A stretch of DNA of 64,000 nt from Planktothricoides raciborskii GIHE-MW2 (GCF_040564635.1 NZ_CP159837.1:3769001-3833000); one strand, 5' to 3'; positions 43,838 through 54,815 are shown, counted from the stretch's first letter. The notes: generated from the letters alone by a model not told the origin. Program-made: numbers and translations.

Positions 43838-44317
43838 ATGACTCAAAATCCTTTGTTTAACTGGTGCCGCGCCACGTTCGCGGTAGCGGTGCGGAGCACT
43901 TTCATCCCTGCAACGGTGGCGGCGATCGCCATGAGTACCCCGAAAGTAAACGCTCAAGTTATATATAACCCGATTGACTTAAAGGGACGCTATGAAATTA
44001 CCGATGTTCTCTCAGAAAAAGATATTCCCACGGGTCAAGGGGGATTTGCCCGGGACTACCGAGTCACACTCACCGATGTCGATCAAGTAGCGATCGATTT
44101 AATCTCTGATGGTTTCGACGCAATAGTATCCTTAATCGGTCCTGATGGCACCACCATAGCGGAAAATGATGATGGACCTGATGGCACCACCAACTCTCTA
44201 TTATTTGCCAGAATCCAAACTACCGGCGATTATATTGTCCGAGTCCGAGCCTTTGGCGAAGGTGGAGTGGGCAACTTTACCCTCAAAGTCACTCGCTTGC
44301 GCCCAATAGACAACTAA
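43838..44317 (+). CDS. Secreted PPC-domain protein with repeat in its signal peptide
   Basis: The 159-residue protein has a signal peptide with predicted cleavage near Ala39 (VNA-Q). It is followed by a bacterial pre-peptidase C-terminal (PPC) domain: YRVTLTDVDQVAIDLISDGF, IVSLIGPDGTTIAENDDG, TTGDYIVRVRAFGEGGVGNF. PPC domains are beta-sandwiches found in secreted proteases and surface proteins. Here there is no enzyme domain. The sequence agcggtgcggagcacttt (43885-43902) encodes VAVRSTF inside the hydrophobic part of the signal peptide, and is identical to an intergenic copy at 32335-32352. It may weaken secretion through Arg19. Confidence 0.75.
   Translation: MTQNPLFNWCRATFAVAVRSTFIPATVAAIAMSTPKVNAQVIYNPIDLKGRYEITDVLSEKDIPTGQGGFARDYRVTLTDVDQVAIDLISDGFDAIVSLIGPDGTTIAENDDGPDGTTNSLLFARIQTTGDYIVRVRAFGEGGVGNFTLKVTRLRPIDN
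43885..43902. repeat. Dispersed repeat agcggtgcggagcacttt, copy 2, in coding sequence
   Basis: Identical to 32335-32352. It lies in frame within the signal peptide of the PPC-domain protein. Confidence 0.75.
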
Positions 44318-44486
44318 TAGACAAAACCTTCATGGGTCAGGGACGTGAAGTTAAGGGAGTCGCCCTGTTTCATCGCGTCCCAATTTCAATCGGCGCTTTA
44401 AAGGGGGAGGCAGAAAAAAATTTTTACCAATATGGGTTGACAATCCTGAGTTAATTAGTTAAGATAATAAAGTTGAACAAACACAA

Positions 44487-44559
<73 letters not shown>

Positions 44560-44580
44560 TATTAGATTAACAGATTAAAT

Positions 44581-44618
44581 AAACCCCTATAGGCTATGGC
44601 TTATAGGGGTTTATTTTT
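44581..44618. terminator. Terminator after tRNA-Phe
   Basis: aaacccctata pairs with tataggggttt (ending 44612), followed by attttta. It lies 21 bp after the tRNA and may also end leftward transcription of fabG. Confidence 0.7.
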
Positions 44619-44771
44619 AGCGATGAGAATATCAGTTCACTCAAATTTGACTCATTTCTGCAAGCTGGGGCAATTGATGAATTGCCCCAATCACGAATCA
44701 AACCGATCAATATGATGGGTAAGTCCTGGTGAGTTGCAAATATATTTTTCAGATATATTTTCCGATCGCTT

Positions 44772-46029
<1,258 letters not shown>

Positions 46030-47013
46030 ATGCCGCTAGATTCTCAAATCAAGCCTCCGGTGAATTCTCTCGATGTCCTAGAAGAAGCTCAGAGACGATC
46101 AAATATCCCCCATGTCACGATTCCTAGACCATCTCAACTGAAACGAGAACGGTGGATATTTGCCGCGTCGATCGCCCTGCCATGTTTAGGCTTTATTGGT
46201 GCGATCGCCCTAGGGTTTTATTCAGGAATCACCGCCCTAGATTGGATCCTATTTCTGAGTATGTTTTTCCTCACGGTTCTGGGTATCGAAGTGGGATATC
46301 ATCGCCTATTTTCTCACCATGCCTTTGAAACCGTTGCCCCCATTCGCGCCTTTTTAGCGATCGCTGGCTGCATGGCGCTACAAGGCCCTGTCATCTACTG
46401 GGTCAGCAATCATCGCCGCCATCATATCTACAGCGATCAAGCACAAGACCCCCATTCACCCTACTTTCAAGGCTCCCAGTCTGTGGAATTACTCCCAGGA
46501 CTCTGGCACGCTCATATCGGTTGGATTTTTGACCCAGAAAGAACCAGTCCCGGTCGTTATGGTCGGGATATTCTCAAAGACCCCTTAATAATGACCATTG
46601 ACAAATTTTACTTTGTTTGGGTATTTTTAGGTCTTTTAATTCCTGCCATTTTAGGCGGAATTTTCAGCGGCAGTTTAGCCGGAATTCTACATGGTTTTCT
46701 CTGGGGAGGAATGGCGCGGATGTTCCTAGTCCAACAGGGGACTTATAGCATTAACTCTTTCTGCCATGTGTTTGGCAATCGTCCTTTTGCTACCCCAGAA
46801 AAAAGTACCAATAATCTTTGGTTAACTATCCCAACTTTAGGGGGGTCTTTACACAATACCCATCACGCCTTTCCTAACACAGCAATTAATGGGTTTGAAT
46901 GGTGGCAAATCGATCCCGGTGCCTGGTTTATTCGGGGATTAGAAAAGCTAAATCTAGCCTGGGATATCAAAATGCCAACTCCGGAAATGATTGCTGCCAA
47001 GAAAATTAAATAG
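46030..47013 (+). CDS. Fatty-acid desaturase, delta-9 (DesC) type
   Basis: The 327-residue integral-membrane di-iron desaturase has the three His boxes of the first desaturase family: HRLFSHH (about 92), HRRHH (about 130) and HNTHH (about 278). Membrane helices lie around 45-85 and 190-235. DesC-type enzymes add the first double bond at delta-9 in acyl lipids and are needed for membrane fluidity in the cold. QTYSINSFCHVFGNRPF-like text (GTYSINSFCHVFGNRPF) matches the acyl-CoA/acyl-lipid delta-9 group. The stop codon directly abuts a MITE-like repeat (47014). Confidence 0.9.
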   Translation: MPLDSQIKPPVNSLDVLEEAQRRSNIPHVTIPRPSQLKRERWIFAASIALPCLGFIGAIALGFYSGITALDWILFLSMFFLTVLGIEVGYHRLFSHHAFETVAPIRAFLAIAGCMALQGPVIYWVSNHRRHHIYSDQAQDPHSPYFQGSQSVELLPGLWHAHIGWIFDPERTSPGRYGRDILKDPLIMTIDKFYFVWVFLGLLIPAILGGIFSGSLAGILHGFLWGGMARMFLVQQGTYSINSFCHVFGNRPFATPEKSTNNLWLTIPTLGGSLHNTHHAFPNTAINGFEWWQIDPGAWFIRGLEKLNLAWDIKMPTPEMIAAKKIK

Positions 47014-47152
47014 TATAGCAATCCGTTTAGAGGTTGTGGTAATTGTAGGGGTAACGGGTTTGGCTTGGTGAGCTTACCCCTACAGTCTAGGGGCAGCCAC
47101 CGCCACGGAGAAGCCCCTACAAAACTTTTGGCACCACTTTAGCATTGCTATA
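47014..47152. repeat. MITE-like element directly after desaturase stop
   Basis: tatagcaat (47014-47022) and attgctata (47144-47152) bound 139 bp. Inside are gtaggggtaa / ttacccctac and tctaggggc / gcccctac pairs. It begins right after the TAG. Confidence 0.6.
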
Positions 47153-47276
47153 AGCGAAAATCAACCATTCTCTGATTTCATGGCCACACAGACTCTACCC
47201 TTTAGCTTTAACCTGAATATGAGATAAAATCAACGAGATAAAATTAACGCTCGTTTATCTATCAAAATCTCTAACC

Positions 47277-48128
47277 ATGTCCAAGTATGAATTAGCGTCT
47301 CAATGGGACAACTTCCTCCTGAATTTAGGGGTTTGGCAAGGGTCATTTACCCGAATTTCCCCCCAAGGAGAAATCCAAAGTGATACCCCCACCGTTGTGA
47401 GGTTAGAAGGCTTAGACAATAATCGCACGGTTAAACAGGTAGTGGAGCGCTTTCCCCAAAATACCGATGAAATTCCGCCCCCGTTGGTACTGCAATATAG
47501 TTCTTTAAACCGCAGTATTTTATTCTTTAATAATGGAGCCTTTTCCACTGGTTCGATGCAATTTGGACCCTTTAGTGAGTTTGGGGCAGAATTTGGTTTT
47601 ATTGTTGGTGATCGCCGATTGCGTTTGGTGGAATTATTTGACCAAAATGCCAATTTTGCCAGTATGACCCTGATTCGAGAATATCGGGAAAATACCAACA
47701 CCCCCGAACGTCCTCCCCTGACCCTAGATCAACTCCTCGGAGACTGGGAAGGAGAAGCGGTGACTATTTATCCAGATTGGCGATCGCCTGATGTCTCCTC
47801 CACTCGTCTATCCTTACGTCGGCAAGGAGACAATCTTTCGACATCTTTGAGTATAGAAATGAGTGCAGAAAACTTTAGCTTCACTTCTACCGCAGAGATT
47901 CAAGGTTCCCGGCTCTTATTCAACCAAGGAAGTATGCCGATGCAAATTCTGTTACTGCCCGACGGTGCATCGTGCAATACTCCCCTAAGCATTCCTATGC
48001 GTCAACCTTTTTTCCTGGAAGCGGGATGGTTGCTTGACGATCGCCGCCGACAGCGCTTAATTCGCCGTTATGACGATCGGGGAGGATGGGACAGTTTAAC
48101 CCTGGTGACAGAGGAGAAAGTAGCTTAA
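47277..48128 (+). CDS. DUF3598 family protein
   Basis: The 283-residue protein has two similar halves, each starting with a W-E/W-Q lead: WDNFLLNLGVWQGSFTRISP (about 10) and LLGDWEGEAVTIYPDWR (about 153), both followed by beta-rich sequence such as LLFNQGSMPMQILLLPDGAS and ending RQRLIRRYDDRGGWDSLTL. The pattern matches cyanobacterial DUF3598 proteins, thought to have a lipocalin/nitrobindin-like beta-barrel. Whether it binds a tetrapyrrole is inference. It overlaps the next, convergent gene by 4 bp, and that gene belongs to the CpcT/CpeT bilin-lyase family. Confidence 0.8.
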   Translation: MSKYELASQWDNFLLNLGVWQGSFTRISPQGEIQSDTPTVVRLEGLDNNRTVKQVVERFPQNTDEIPPPLVLQYSSLNRSILFFNNGAFSTGSMQFGPFSEFGAEFGFIVGDRRLRLVELFDQNANFASMTLIREYRENTNTPERPPLTLDQLLGDWEGEAVTIYPDWRSPDVSSTRLSLRRQGDNLSTSLSIEMSAENFSFTSTAEIQGSRLLFNQGSMPMQILLLPDGASCNTPLSIPMRQPFFLEAGWLLDDRRRQRLIRRYDDRGGWDSLTLVTEEKVA

Positions 48129-48715
48129 TTCGGCCAAGAAAATCCCTGGATTTTTTGATACTCATAAGGGCCAATTAATGCCCCCCACAATCCTTTTCCG
48201 GTTTCTGGATCGACTCCGCGATCGAAACTTTTAAAGCTATCTTCGCTGACTTCTAAGCCCAAAACCACTTGACGGATTTGGCCATCATATTCAAAGAAGC
48301 ATTTTGCCCCCGGTTCCGGTTGGGCAATAAATTTTTGCTCTTGCTCCGTAATGGTCAAAGCACAACCGGGTAAATTAACTAAATCTTCCGGTAAAAATTG
48401 ATTCAGCAAGTGAGGATTTGTCCCGGCACCGCGAAATTTATTCGGGTCTTTAAATCCATAATATTGGCCGATGAACTTAGCGGGATTATCGCTCGGTTTT
48501 AAGAATAAAATTCTCTGGCGATAGGGTTGATCTAATTTTAAAATTGGCGCTTGCTCGGCAAAAATAGCTAAGTTGCCGTCAATTTTTATGGGTAAAAGCC
48601 GATGCCAAAGCCGAATATGTACAAACCAATTCGGTTGTTCTTTGGCTTGATTAACGTTTTCAAATTCGCCTACCAGCCATTGTGCTAAAATGGTTAATTT
48701 GTTTTGTTGGGTCAT
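48125..48715 (-). CDS. CpcT/CpeT-type phycobilin lyase
   Basis: The 196-residue protein is a member of the CpcT/CpeT family. CpcT attaches phycocyanobilin to Cys-153 of the phycocyanin beta subunit; CpeT does the related job for phycoerythrin. Supporting text: FHIRLW-like FVHIRLWHRLLPI, QPYRQRILFLKPS, CALTITEQEQKFIAQPEPGA, and the C-terminal DRGVDPETGKGLWGALIGPY, which is the family signature. The presence of phycocyanin-type maturation fits a phycobilisome-bearing cyanobacterium. It overlaps the stop of the DUF3598 gene by 4 bp, convergent. No obvious ribosome-binding site precedes the ATG. Confidence 0.92.
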   Translation of the reverse strand: MTQQNKLTILAQWLVGEFENVNQAKEQPNWFVHIRLWHRLLPIKIDGNLAIFAEQAPILKLDQPYRQRILFLKPSDNPAKFIGQYYGFKDPNKFRGAGTNPHLLNQFLPEDLVNLPGCALTITEQEQKFIAQPEPGAKCFFEYDGQIRQVVLGLEVSEDSFKSFDRGVDPETGKGLWGALIGPYEYQKIQGFSWPN

Positions 48716-49052
48716 TTTTTCAACCAGCGATCGCTGCCTTTTATAGCACTTGTAATAGTTATGAATTACAAAAAAACTGTCATTCCCGCGCAGGCGGGAA
48801 TCCAGAAAACCTCTGTAATCCAGATAATAACCGCTATATTGGTTAGTTAACTTTTGGCTTTTTTATTTAGCTATTATTTCTGCCCGTAAACTTATGATCG
48901 TCACCCTAAAACGCGCTCTGGATTCCCGCCTTCGCGGGAATGACAGAGAAAAATTATTACCTCATAAGTATGAAAAACGCTAGATCCAAGCTTTTATGCT
49001 AAAAATAGCCAACAAAAAATAGAGACGTTGTAGGAGGCAACGTCTCTATTTT
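48716..49052. other. Intergenic region with hairpin elements
   Basis: It holds the inverted copy of the 29046 element (48755-48842), a second gattcccgccttcgcggga hairpin near 48921-48945 and the prmA terminator. No gene is supported. Confidence 0.6.
48755..48842. repeat. Dispersed hairpin element, copy B
   Basis: This is the reverse complement of 29046-29129 over about 85 bp. The core tcattcccgcgcaggcggga is slightly longer here (gcag insert in the loop). Confidence 0.75.
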
Positions 49053-49054
49053 TT
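49014..49054. terminator. Bidirectional terminator overlapping prmA stop
   Basis: aaaaaatagagacgttg and its exact complement caacgtctctatttttt flank a 7-nt loop (taggagg). The right arm ends within the prmA stop codon (49053-49055). It has A and T runs on both sides, so it can act in either direction. Confidence 0.8.
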
Positions 49055-49949
49055 AAGCGTGACGCACATTAAAACAACACCAATCTTGACGACGCCAAAG
49101 GGCGGCAACGATCCAACCATGTTGCTCTAAGGTATCGGCGACAGGTTTGGCTTGATCGAGCAAAATTCCACTGAAAATTCCCCAAGTTTCTGGGCCGGCG
49201 ATCGCATTCATCTCTGGGATTAAATCAATAATCACTTCTGCCAAAATATTACAGACGATCCCATTCACAGGTTGGTCAATTAACTCCTTGACCTGTAAAA
49301 CACTGCCTTGTTGAATCGTGATTTGCTCTTTGGCGATTTTATTTAATTCGCGATTTTCCCGTGCTGCCCGCACTGCTAGGGGATCAGTATCTACGGCGAT
49401 CGCTCGATGCGCCCCCAAAAGGATCGCACCGATGGATAAAATACCAGAACCACAGCCAATATCAGCAATGACCGCATTTTGTTGCTCACTATCATCTCCG
49501 AGGCGCATTTCCAGGGCTTCTAAACAGAGTTCCGTGGTTGGATGATCTCCAGTGCCAAAGGCAACGCCCGGATCCAAACGCAAAATCAGGCGATCGCTAT
49601 CCGTGGGGATGGGCAGCCATGCGGGATTAATCAAGAAGCGATCGCCAATTTTCTGGGGATGCCAATGCTTCCGCCAATTAACGCCCCAGTCCTCTTCCTC
49701 GATTAAACTCCACTTAATCACGGGAGCTTGAAAGCTCATACATAAAGCATCTTGCCTGAGCAAAAGGGACAAAGCCGATAAATCCAACAACTGTGCTTTT
49801 TCTTGGGGTAAATAAGCCAACACCAAACAAGAAGAACCTTTAGTCTGAGAAGCTGTACCCTGACAACCAAAACTTTCCAGCCTTAAGAAGACTAAATCTT
49901 CCAAAGCTGGTTCACAAAGCACTTGAATTTCCCACCAATTATTTGCCAT
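49053..49949 (-). CDS. prmA: Ribosomal protein L11 methyltransferase
   Basis: The 298-residue SAM-dependent enzyme methylates ribosomal protein L11. The N-terminus [20 protein letters not shown] is the usual PrmA start; the eleven codons upstream ([11 protein letters not shown]) have no counterpart. Visible: PPEA-type start of the catalytic region [23 protein letters not shown]-binding [36 protein letters not shown] and [13 protein letters not shown]. It ends [10 protein letters not shown]. Its stop codon overlaps the terminator at 49014-49054. The serA gene ends 171-210 bp upstream on the same strand, so the two could be co-transcribed. Confidence 0.94.
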   Translation of the reverse strand: MANNWWEIQVLCEPALEDLVFLRLESFGCQGTASQTKGSSCLVLAYLPQEKAQLLDLSALSLLLRQDALCMSFQAPVIKWSLIEEEDWGVNWRKHWHPQKIGDRFLINPAWLPIPTDSDRLILRLDPGVAFGTGDHPTTELCLEALEMRLGDDSEQQNAVIADIGCGSGILSIGAILLGAHRAIAVDTDPLAVRAARENRELNKIAKEQITIQQGSVLQVKELIDQPVNGIVCNILAEVIIDLIPEMNAIAGPETWGIFSGILLDQAKPVADTLEQHGWIVAALWRRQDWCCFNVRHA

Positions 49950-49999
49950 ATCAATTAGAGACTTTAGATTTGAAATAAGCATTTAACTATAAGTTATCA

Positions 50000-50110
50000 G
50001 CTATCAGTTATCAGTATTAAGCTATCAGCCGCTAGGTATCAGCTATCAGCCGTTAGCTGATGACCGTCAGCTAACGGCTGATCCCTGACACCTGATACCT
50101 GATAGCTGAC
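50000..50110. repeat. Palindromic repeat between prmA and serA
   Basis: Repeats of the type tatcagctatcag lead into atcagccgttagctga and its exact complement tcagctaacggctgat around a 6-nt loop (50046-50083), then ctgatacctgatagctgac. It is a compact REP-like hairpin cluster. Confidence 0.75.
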
Positions 50111-50153
50111 TAAATTGGCTTAGTCAAATCTAAAATCATTTAACTAAAATCCT

Positions 50154-51737
50154 TTAAAGGGTGACGGTACAGGCATCGCGAATCCCTGAAACCTTCATAA
50201 TCTCAGCCAAAATTCCTTCTGGCAAAGGATCGTCAAGGCTCAGTACCATGACCGCATCGCCGCGAACAATTTTGCGACCCACCTGCATACTGGCAATATT
50301 CACATTGAAACTGCCCAGTAGGGAGCCGATTTTACCAATAATCCCTGGCATATCTCGGTGCCTGGTTAAGAGCATATAGTGAGTTGGCGCCACGTTGACG
50401 GGGAACTCATCCACATCGGTGATCCGAATTTCCCCATCCCCTAAGATCGCCCCAGTCACCGTATGCTGGCCCAGAGAACCTTTAGCTTCTAAATGCAGGG
50501 AACCGGCATAGTCACGAATTGACGCATCACGAGTTTCAATCACCCGAATGCCTCGTTCTTTGGCTTCGATGCTGGCATTCACATAATTGACTCGTTCCCG
50601 CAACGCTTGAGAGAGCAGACCTTTGAGGGCAGCCACGACTACAGCTTGACTTTCATTGTTAGCCAAGTCCCCTTGGAGCCGCACATTTAGCAGTTCCACG
50701 CGCCCACCGGCCAATTGAGAGACTAAATTGCCCAAGGTTTCCGCCAATTCTAAGTAAGGGCGTAGTTTCTCCAGGGCATCTGGGTAAAGTCCGGGAATGT
50801 TTACCGCTGAACGGGCAGGCAGTCCCAAAAGTACATCGCGAATTTGTTCGGCTACGTCAATGGCCACATTGACCTGGGCTTCAGTGGTGGAAGCGCCGAG
50901 GTGGGGGGTGAGGACAATTTCTTTGCCCAGTTCCCGCAAGGGCGACCCTTCTTCTAAGGGTTCATTGTCAAAGACATCTAAGGCGGCTCCGGCGATCCGA
51001 CCTTCTTTTAAGGCGGTGGCTAAAGCGACTTCATCAATAATGCCCCCCCGAGAACAGTTGATAATCCGAGCGGTCGGTTTCATTTTACCGATCGCCTCCG
51101 CATTAATCAGATTCGCGGTTTCCTTGGTTTTGGGGATATGCAGGGTAATGTAATCGGCTTCTCGGAATAATAAATCGAGATCGACTAAGCGACAGCCGAG
51201 TTGATCCGCTCGTTCAATGGAAATAAACGGATCGTAAGCCAGCATTTTCATGCCCATTGCTTTGGCAATGCTGGCTACATGGGAGCCAATTTTGCCCAGT
51301 CCGACAATTCCCAGGGTTTTTTTGTAAATTTCCGCGCCGACAAATTTTTTCCGCTCCCATAAGCCATTTTTAACCGATGTATTGGCATCAGGAACGTAGC
51401 GGGAAAGGGCCAGCATCATAGCCAGAGCGTGTTCCGCAGCGGCGATCGTGTTCCCTTCAGGGGAATTGACGACCACAATCCCTTTACGGGTGGCTTCTGG
51501 CACATCCACATTATCGACGCCAACGCCAGCGCGACCAATGATTTTGAGGCGATCGCCCGCTGCAATCATTTCTTTAGTAATGCGGGTGCCGGAACGAATC
51601 ATCCAAGCATCATATTCAGGAATGATGTTGATGAGTTCTTGAGGTGATAGTCCAATTTGAACATCAACCTGGGCGACCTGGGATAGAATATCTATTCCAG
51701 CTTGATCAATAGAATCTGAAACGAGAACCTTTGGCAT
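50154..51737 (-). CDS. serA: D-3-phosphoglycerate dehydrogenase
   Basis: The 527-residue enzyme oxidises 3-phosphoglycerate with NAD as the first step of serine synthesis. Visible: MPKVLVSDSIDQAGIDIL at the N-terminus, IGRAGVGVDNVDV, Rossmann GLGKIGSHVASIAKAMGM, the catalytic Arg/Glu/His region (NCSRGGIIDE, LTPHLGAST), then the allosteric substrate-binding and C-terminal ACT domains (about 320-525; YMLLTRHRDMPGIIGKIGSL). This long type-I form is usual for cyanobacteria. The start is the Met before PKVLVSD; eleven preceding codons lack homology. No ribosome-binding site is evident. Confidence 0.95.
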   Translation of the reverse strand: MPKVLVSDSIDQAGIDILSQVAQVDVQIGLSPQELINIIPEYDAWMIRSGTRITKEMIAAGDRLKIIGRAGVGVDNVDVPEATRKGIVVVNSPEGNTIAAAEHALAMMLALSRYVPDANTSVKNGLWERKKFVGAEIYKKTLGIVGLGKIGSHVASIAKAMGMKMLAYDPFISIERADQLGCRLVDLDLLFREADYITLHIPKTKETANLINAEAIGKMKPTARIINCSRGGIIDEVALATALKEGRIAGAALDVFDNEPLEEGSPLRELGKEIVLTPHLGASTTEAQVNVAIDVAEQIRDVLLGLPARSAVNIPGLYPDALEKLRPYLELAETLGNLVSQLAGGRVELLNVRLQGDLANNESQAVVVAALKGLLSQALRERVNYVNASIEAKERGIRVIETRDASIRDYAGSLHLEAKGSLGQHTVTGAILGDGEIRITDVDEFPVNVAPTHYMLLTRHRDMPGIIGKIGSLLGSFNVNIASMQVGRKIVRGDAVMVLSLDDPLPEGILAEIMKVSGIRDACTVTL

Positions 51738-52560
51738 GGTCAGCAAGTAGGTTGCAACTAACAACAGCAAGCCCGATCGACACAGGGGTAATGTCAGAGG
51801 GATATCATCCGCTCAACCTAGGCCAGTAGCTTTGGTATTCAATGACGATCTCTGACCCATCAGAAAAACCTCTATACCCGGAAGACTTGGTGCAGTAAGT
51901 CATTTTAGCGGTAAATGGGTAGAAAATCTGATGACACATCAAAGTTTTTTTTACTTTCCGATCTCAAAGCCGGGAAATTCGTGATTATTGTGGCAGAAAA
52001 TGGGCATAATTATCCAGAGGCTTACTCGGCTTAATCACTCTAATCACTCGATCATCTCCCGGCACGATCGGGCTTTCTCACTTAGCGACCCAGCAATGTA
52101 AGTTAATGTAAGTTAATGTAAATTTCGCTTTTCGGTAAGTTTAGTTGACCCTAAGCGTTTTTTCCCGAAATCAAATCAATCTTCTAGAGATTCAATCCCG
52201 CACTCTCTTTCACTGTCTTTCAGTAAATTCGGAGCATCCCATCTTGGTAAATCTTGATCAAAACATCCAAAACATCACTTTTTTAGCCTTATTCCGCCTG
52301 ATTCTTCCCGGTAGGGTTGGCTGGACTGCGGCTAACTCTTCGGTTGACCAGTCATTTTTTCCTTTTTTTTACAAAATCCCCCTGGGGCAGCATAAATTTC
52401 TAAATTTTCTGGCACTGCCTGGCTCAAGTTCAGATATATTATAACTATGACTGCTGTCTATTATAGCACAAAAATGCTATTTTTTTTTAGCAAAAAAAAG
52501 GATTTTGCCGGTTCATTTTTGTGGTTTAATCGTCTATTCATTATTAGTAATTTCTGTGGT
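51738..52560. other. 823-bp intergenic region
   Basis: It contains three direct copies of gtaagttaat-type sequence (52096-52130). An open frame at 52145-52444 has no ribosome-binding site or recognisable features, and the next gene's frame runs upstream of its true ATG. I see no RNA gene. Confidence 0.45.
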
Positions 52561-53079
52561 ATGAAATATCTCGTAGCGGTTCTGGCAGATCGAATTCAAG
52601 CGGAAGCAGTTTCCGTTGCCTTGGAAAAAGAAGGCATTCCCACCAGTCAAATCCATATTTTAGGAAAAGGATACAAAAGTGCTGATGAGTTTGGGTTTAT
52701 CGATCCCAACCAAAAAGCCCGGAAGCAAGCTCTCCTAATGGCAACTTGGCTTGTCCCGTTTGGCTTTGGGGCTGGCTTTACCTTCAGCTTCATTACTAAT
52801 TTAGACACATTTGCCTGGGCTGGGGAAATCGGCAATCACCTAATTGGTGGACTCTTGGGAGCAATGTCTGGAGCAATGGGTAGCTTTTTTGTGGGTGGTG
52901 GGGTTGGTTTAGTGTTTGGCAGTGGCGACGCTTTGCCCTACCGGAACCGGCTGAATCAAGGCAAATATTTAGTGATCGTTCAAGGGGCGGACAGTTTAAT
53001 TCGCCAAGCCACTCCGATTATAAATCAGTTTAAACCAGAAAATATTCAAGGTTATACTGAGGACGCTAACTTTATTTAA
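52561..53079 (+). CDS. Conserved glycine-rich membrane protein, cyanobacterial
   Basis: The 172-residue protein (start ATG 52561, MKYLVAVLADRIQAEAVSVA) has an N-terminal ferredoxin-fold-like alpha/beta part (KYLVAVLADR, SQIHILGKGY), two or three membrane helices (about 60-80, 85-125; LVPFGFGAGFTFSFIT, LLGAMSGAMGSFFVGGGVGL), then a second alpha/beta part (KYLVIVQGADSLIRQA). Similar small proteins occur in many cyanobacteria with no known role. The longer open frame from 52447 adds residues not expected by homology. It stands alone between serA and the signalling operon. Confidence 0.7.
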   Translation: MKYLVAVLADRIQAEAVSVALEKEGIPTSQIHILGKGYKSADEFGFIDPNQKARKQALLMATWLVPFGFGAGFTFSFITNLDTFAWAGEIGNHLIGGLLGAMSGAMGSFFVGGGVGLVFGSGDALPYRNRLNQGKYLVIVQGADSLIRQATPIINQFKPENIQGYTEDANFI

Positions 53080-53696
53080 TCCCCATTTAATCCGCCTTGA
53101 TTTTTCTCTTCTTTTGGGCAAAAGTGAACCATAAGAGGAGCAGCAGAGCAAGGTTAACCGTTGAAATGCTTTTAGAATTAGTGTGGATTAGTGTGGATTT
53201 TATGGGTGAAGTATTTGGGATAAAATTATCTCATTTGTCATAATTTCCCAATACTTCCCGCTTTCTTTATTTAGAGAAAAATCTATTTTTGGGAAGCAGA
53301 GAAATGTGCCACTATATATGATAACAAAAAAAATTACCAATGTAATTTTTTCAATAGCGATCGCCTAGAATGGCTATAATTATAGCGATGGCTATCACGG
53401 GTAAAAGTTAATTGGCTCCGGTAAGCATCGGCTGATGATAATTCAAAAAAGCCGATTTCAAAAACGCCGATAAACTAATGAGTAAAAAATGTAAATTCAC
53501 AATTAGGAAAAAATTTGATTAATTTTTGATTCATCCTTGTTTACAGATATTTAGATCGGAGTATGATGAAAAAAATTCTCACCAGCAGAGCAATATAGTC
53601 CATCACTGATGAGATTCTGTATCTAGTCAGTTCCAGACGAGTCAGTCAAAACAATCAACGCCAGGATCGGTTAGGAATTATGTTGGAGGGATGGTA
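53080..53696. other. 617-bp intergenic region ahead of signalling operon
   Basis: It is AT-rich, with a short direct repeat (ttagtgtgga twice, 53179-53198). The promoter of the CheY-CheC operon should be here. A ribosome-binding GGAGGG is at 53685-53690. I see no small RNA. Confidence 0.4.
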
Positions 53697-54071
53697 ATGG
53701 CCAAAATTCTCATTGTGGATGACTCAACTTTATCCAGAAGAATTATGCGAACAATTCTCATCGCAGAAGGACATCATATTATTGAAGCCACAGACGGATT
53801 AGTGGGAATTGAAACTTATTTAATGGAACAGCCGGATTTAGTTTTGCTGGATATGGCAATGCCAGGACTACCCGGAGATGAGGTGCTGGAAAAAATTCTG
53901 GAGTTGAATCAATCTGCCAGAGTCATTATTGCCACCGCTGACTTGCAGGACTTAACCAAAACCAAAGTCCTAGAAGCTGGGGCGATGGGTTTTGTCAACA
54001 AGCCATTCAATCGCACCAAGGTATTAGAAGTGGTGAATCAGGTACTTAGCAATACCCCAGATGTTTTATAA
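53697..54071 (+). CDS. CheY-like single-domain response regulator
   Basis: The 124-residue protein is a lone receiver domain. Asp52 (LLDMAMPG) is the phospho-acceptor, Asp8-Asp9 (VDD) form the acidic pocket, and Lys in FVNKPF (about 102) completes the active site. I prefer the ATG at 53697 over 53691 because GGAGGG (53685-53690) is 6 nt away. The CheC-like gene starts 13 bp after its stop with AAGGAG in the gap, so the two are translationally linked, suggesting the CheC-like protein dephosphorylates this regulator. Confidence 0.93.
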   Translation: MAKILIVDDSTLSRRIMRTILIAEGHHIIEATDGLVGIETYLMEQPDLVLLDMAMPGLPGDEVLEKILELNQSARVIIATADLQDLTKTKVLEAGAMGFVNKPFNRTKVLEVVNQVLSNTPDVL

Positions 54072-54083
54072 GGAGATAGAATT

Positions 54084-54713
54084 ATGGATCTCACTCAAAC
54101 CCAGCTAGATGCTTTGAGTGAACTAATTAATATTGGCTTTGCCAGGGCCGCCAATTCGTTGAGTGAACTCACCGGCGATCGCGTCTTACTCGATGTGCCG
54201 CAGGTTTCCATCCATACCATTGATGAGCTTAGGCCAAAACTGGCCAGCTTTGTGGAGGGAGAAGTGGCCACGGTTCAACAGATATTTAACGGACCTGTCT
54301 CTGGCAATGCCCTATTATTATTAAATTATGACGGAGCCGTCATGCTCTCAGACTTAATTACCCCAGAGGCTCATATTCATAGCAAGCGATTGGATACCGC
54401 AGCATCAGAAGTGATCACGGAAATTGGCAATATTTTGCTGAATGCCTGTTTAAGCGTATTTGGCAACTTATTACAAATTCAAATTTCTTTTTCTGTGCCG
54501 CGCTTATATCTGGAAGCGATTGATGGCTTAATCCATTCCCTGGTGATTGGCAAGGAAGAAATGCGGTATGCCATGCTCGTTTACACCGGATTTCGACTCC
54601 AAGAAGATGAGGTGAAAGGTTATCTGGTACTGATTTTGAGCGTGGTTTCCTTGGAAAAATTACTGGAAGCGGTGGAACATTGGGCAGATGTTTCGGTGGA
54701 AATTCTGGAATAA
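54084..54713 (+). CDS. CheC/CheX-family phosphatase
   Basis: The 209-residue protein has both CheC active-site motifs D/S-x3-E-x2-N-x22-P. The first is complete: Asp9, Glu13, Asn16 and Pro39 (DALSELINIGFARA). The second (EVITEIGNILLNA) has E-x2-N with N-x22-P exact but Glu in place of the leading Asp/Ser. CheC enzymes hydrolyse CheY~P. It follows a lone CheY-like gene at 13 bp with AAGGAG before its ATG. Cyanobacteria with this pair lack the rest of a Bacillus-type chemotaxis cluster here, so it may serve the hybrid kinase pathway instead. The kinase gene follows at 102 bp. Confidence 0.9.
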   Translation: MDLTQTQLDALSELINIGFARAANSLSELTGDRVLLDVPQVSIHTIDELRPKLASFVEGEVATVQQIFNGPVSGNALLLLNYDGAVMLSDLITPEAHIHSKRLDTAASEVITEIGNILLNACLSVFGNLLQIQISFSVPRLYLEAIDGLIHSLVIGKEEMRYAMLVYTGFRLQEDEVKGYLVLILSVVSLEKLLEAVEHWADVSVEILE

Positions 54714-54815
54714 TGATGAGGACTCCCTGAACACTCGAATGATTTGATCGCGATCGCTCAAAATTTACTGAATCTCCATAAATCCCCTTGATCCGACAGC
54801 AAAATTACATGAATT

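Noticed and set aside
52145-52444. Rightward 99-codon ORF
   Set aside because: No ribosome-binding site and no recognisable domain; low confidence that it is coding.
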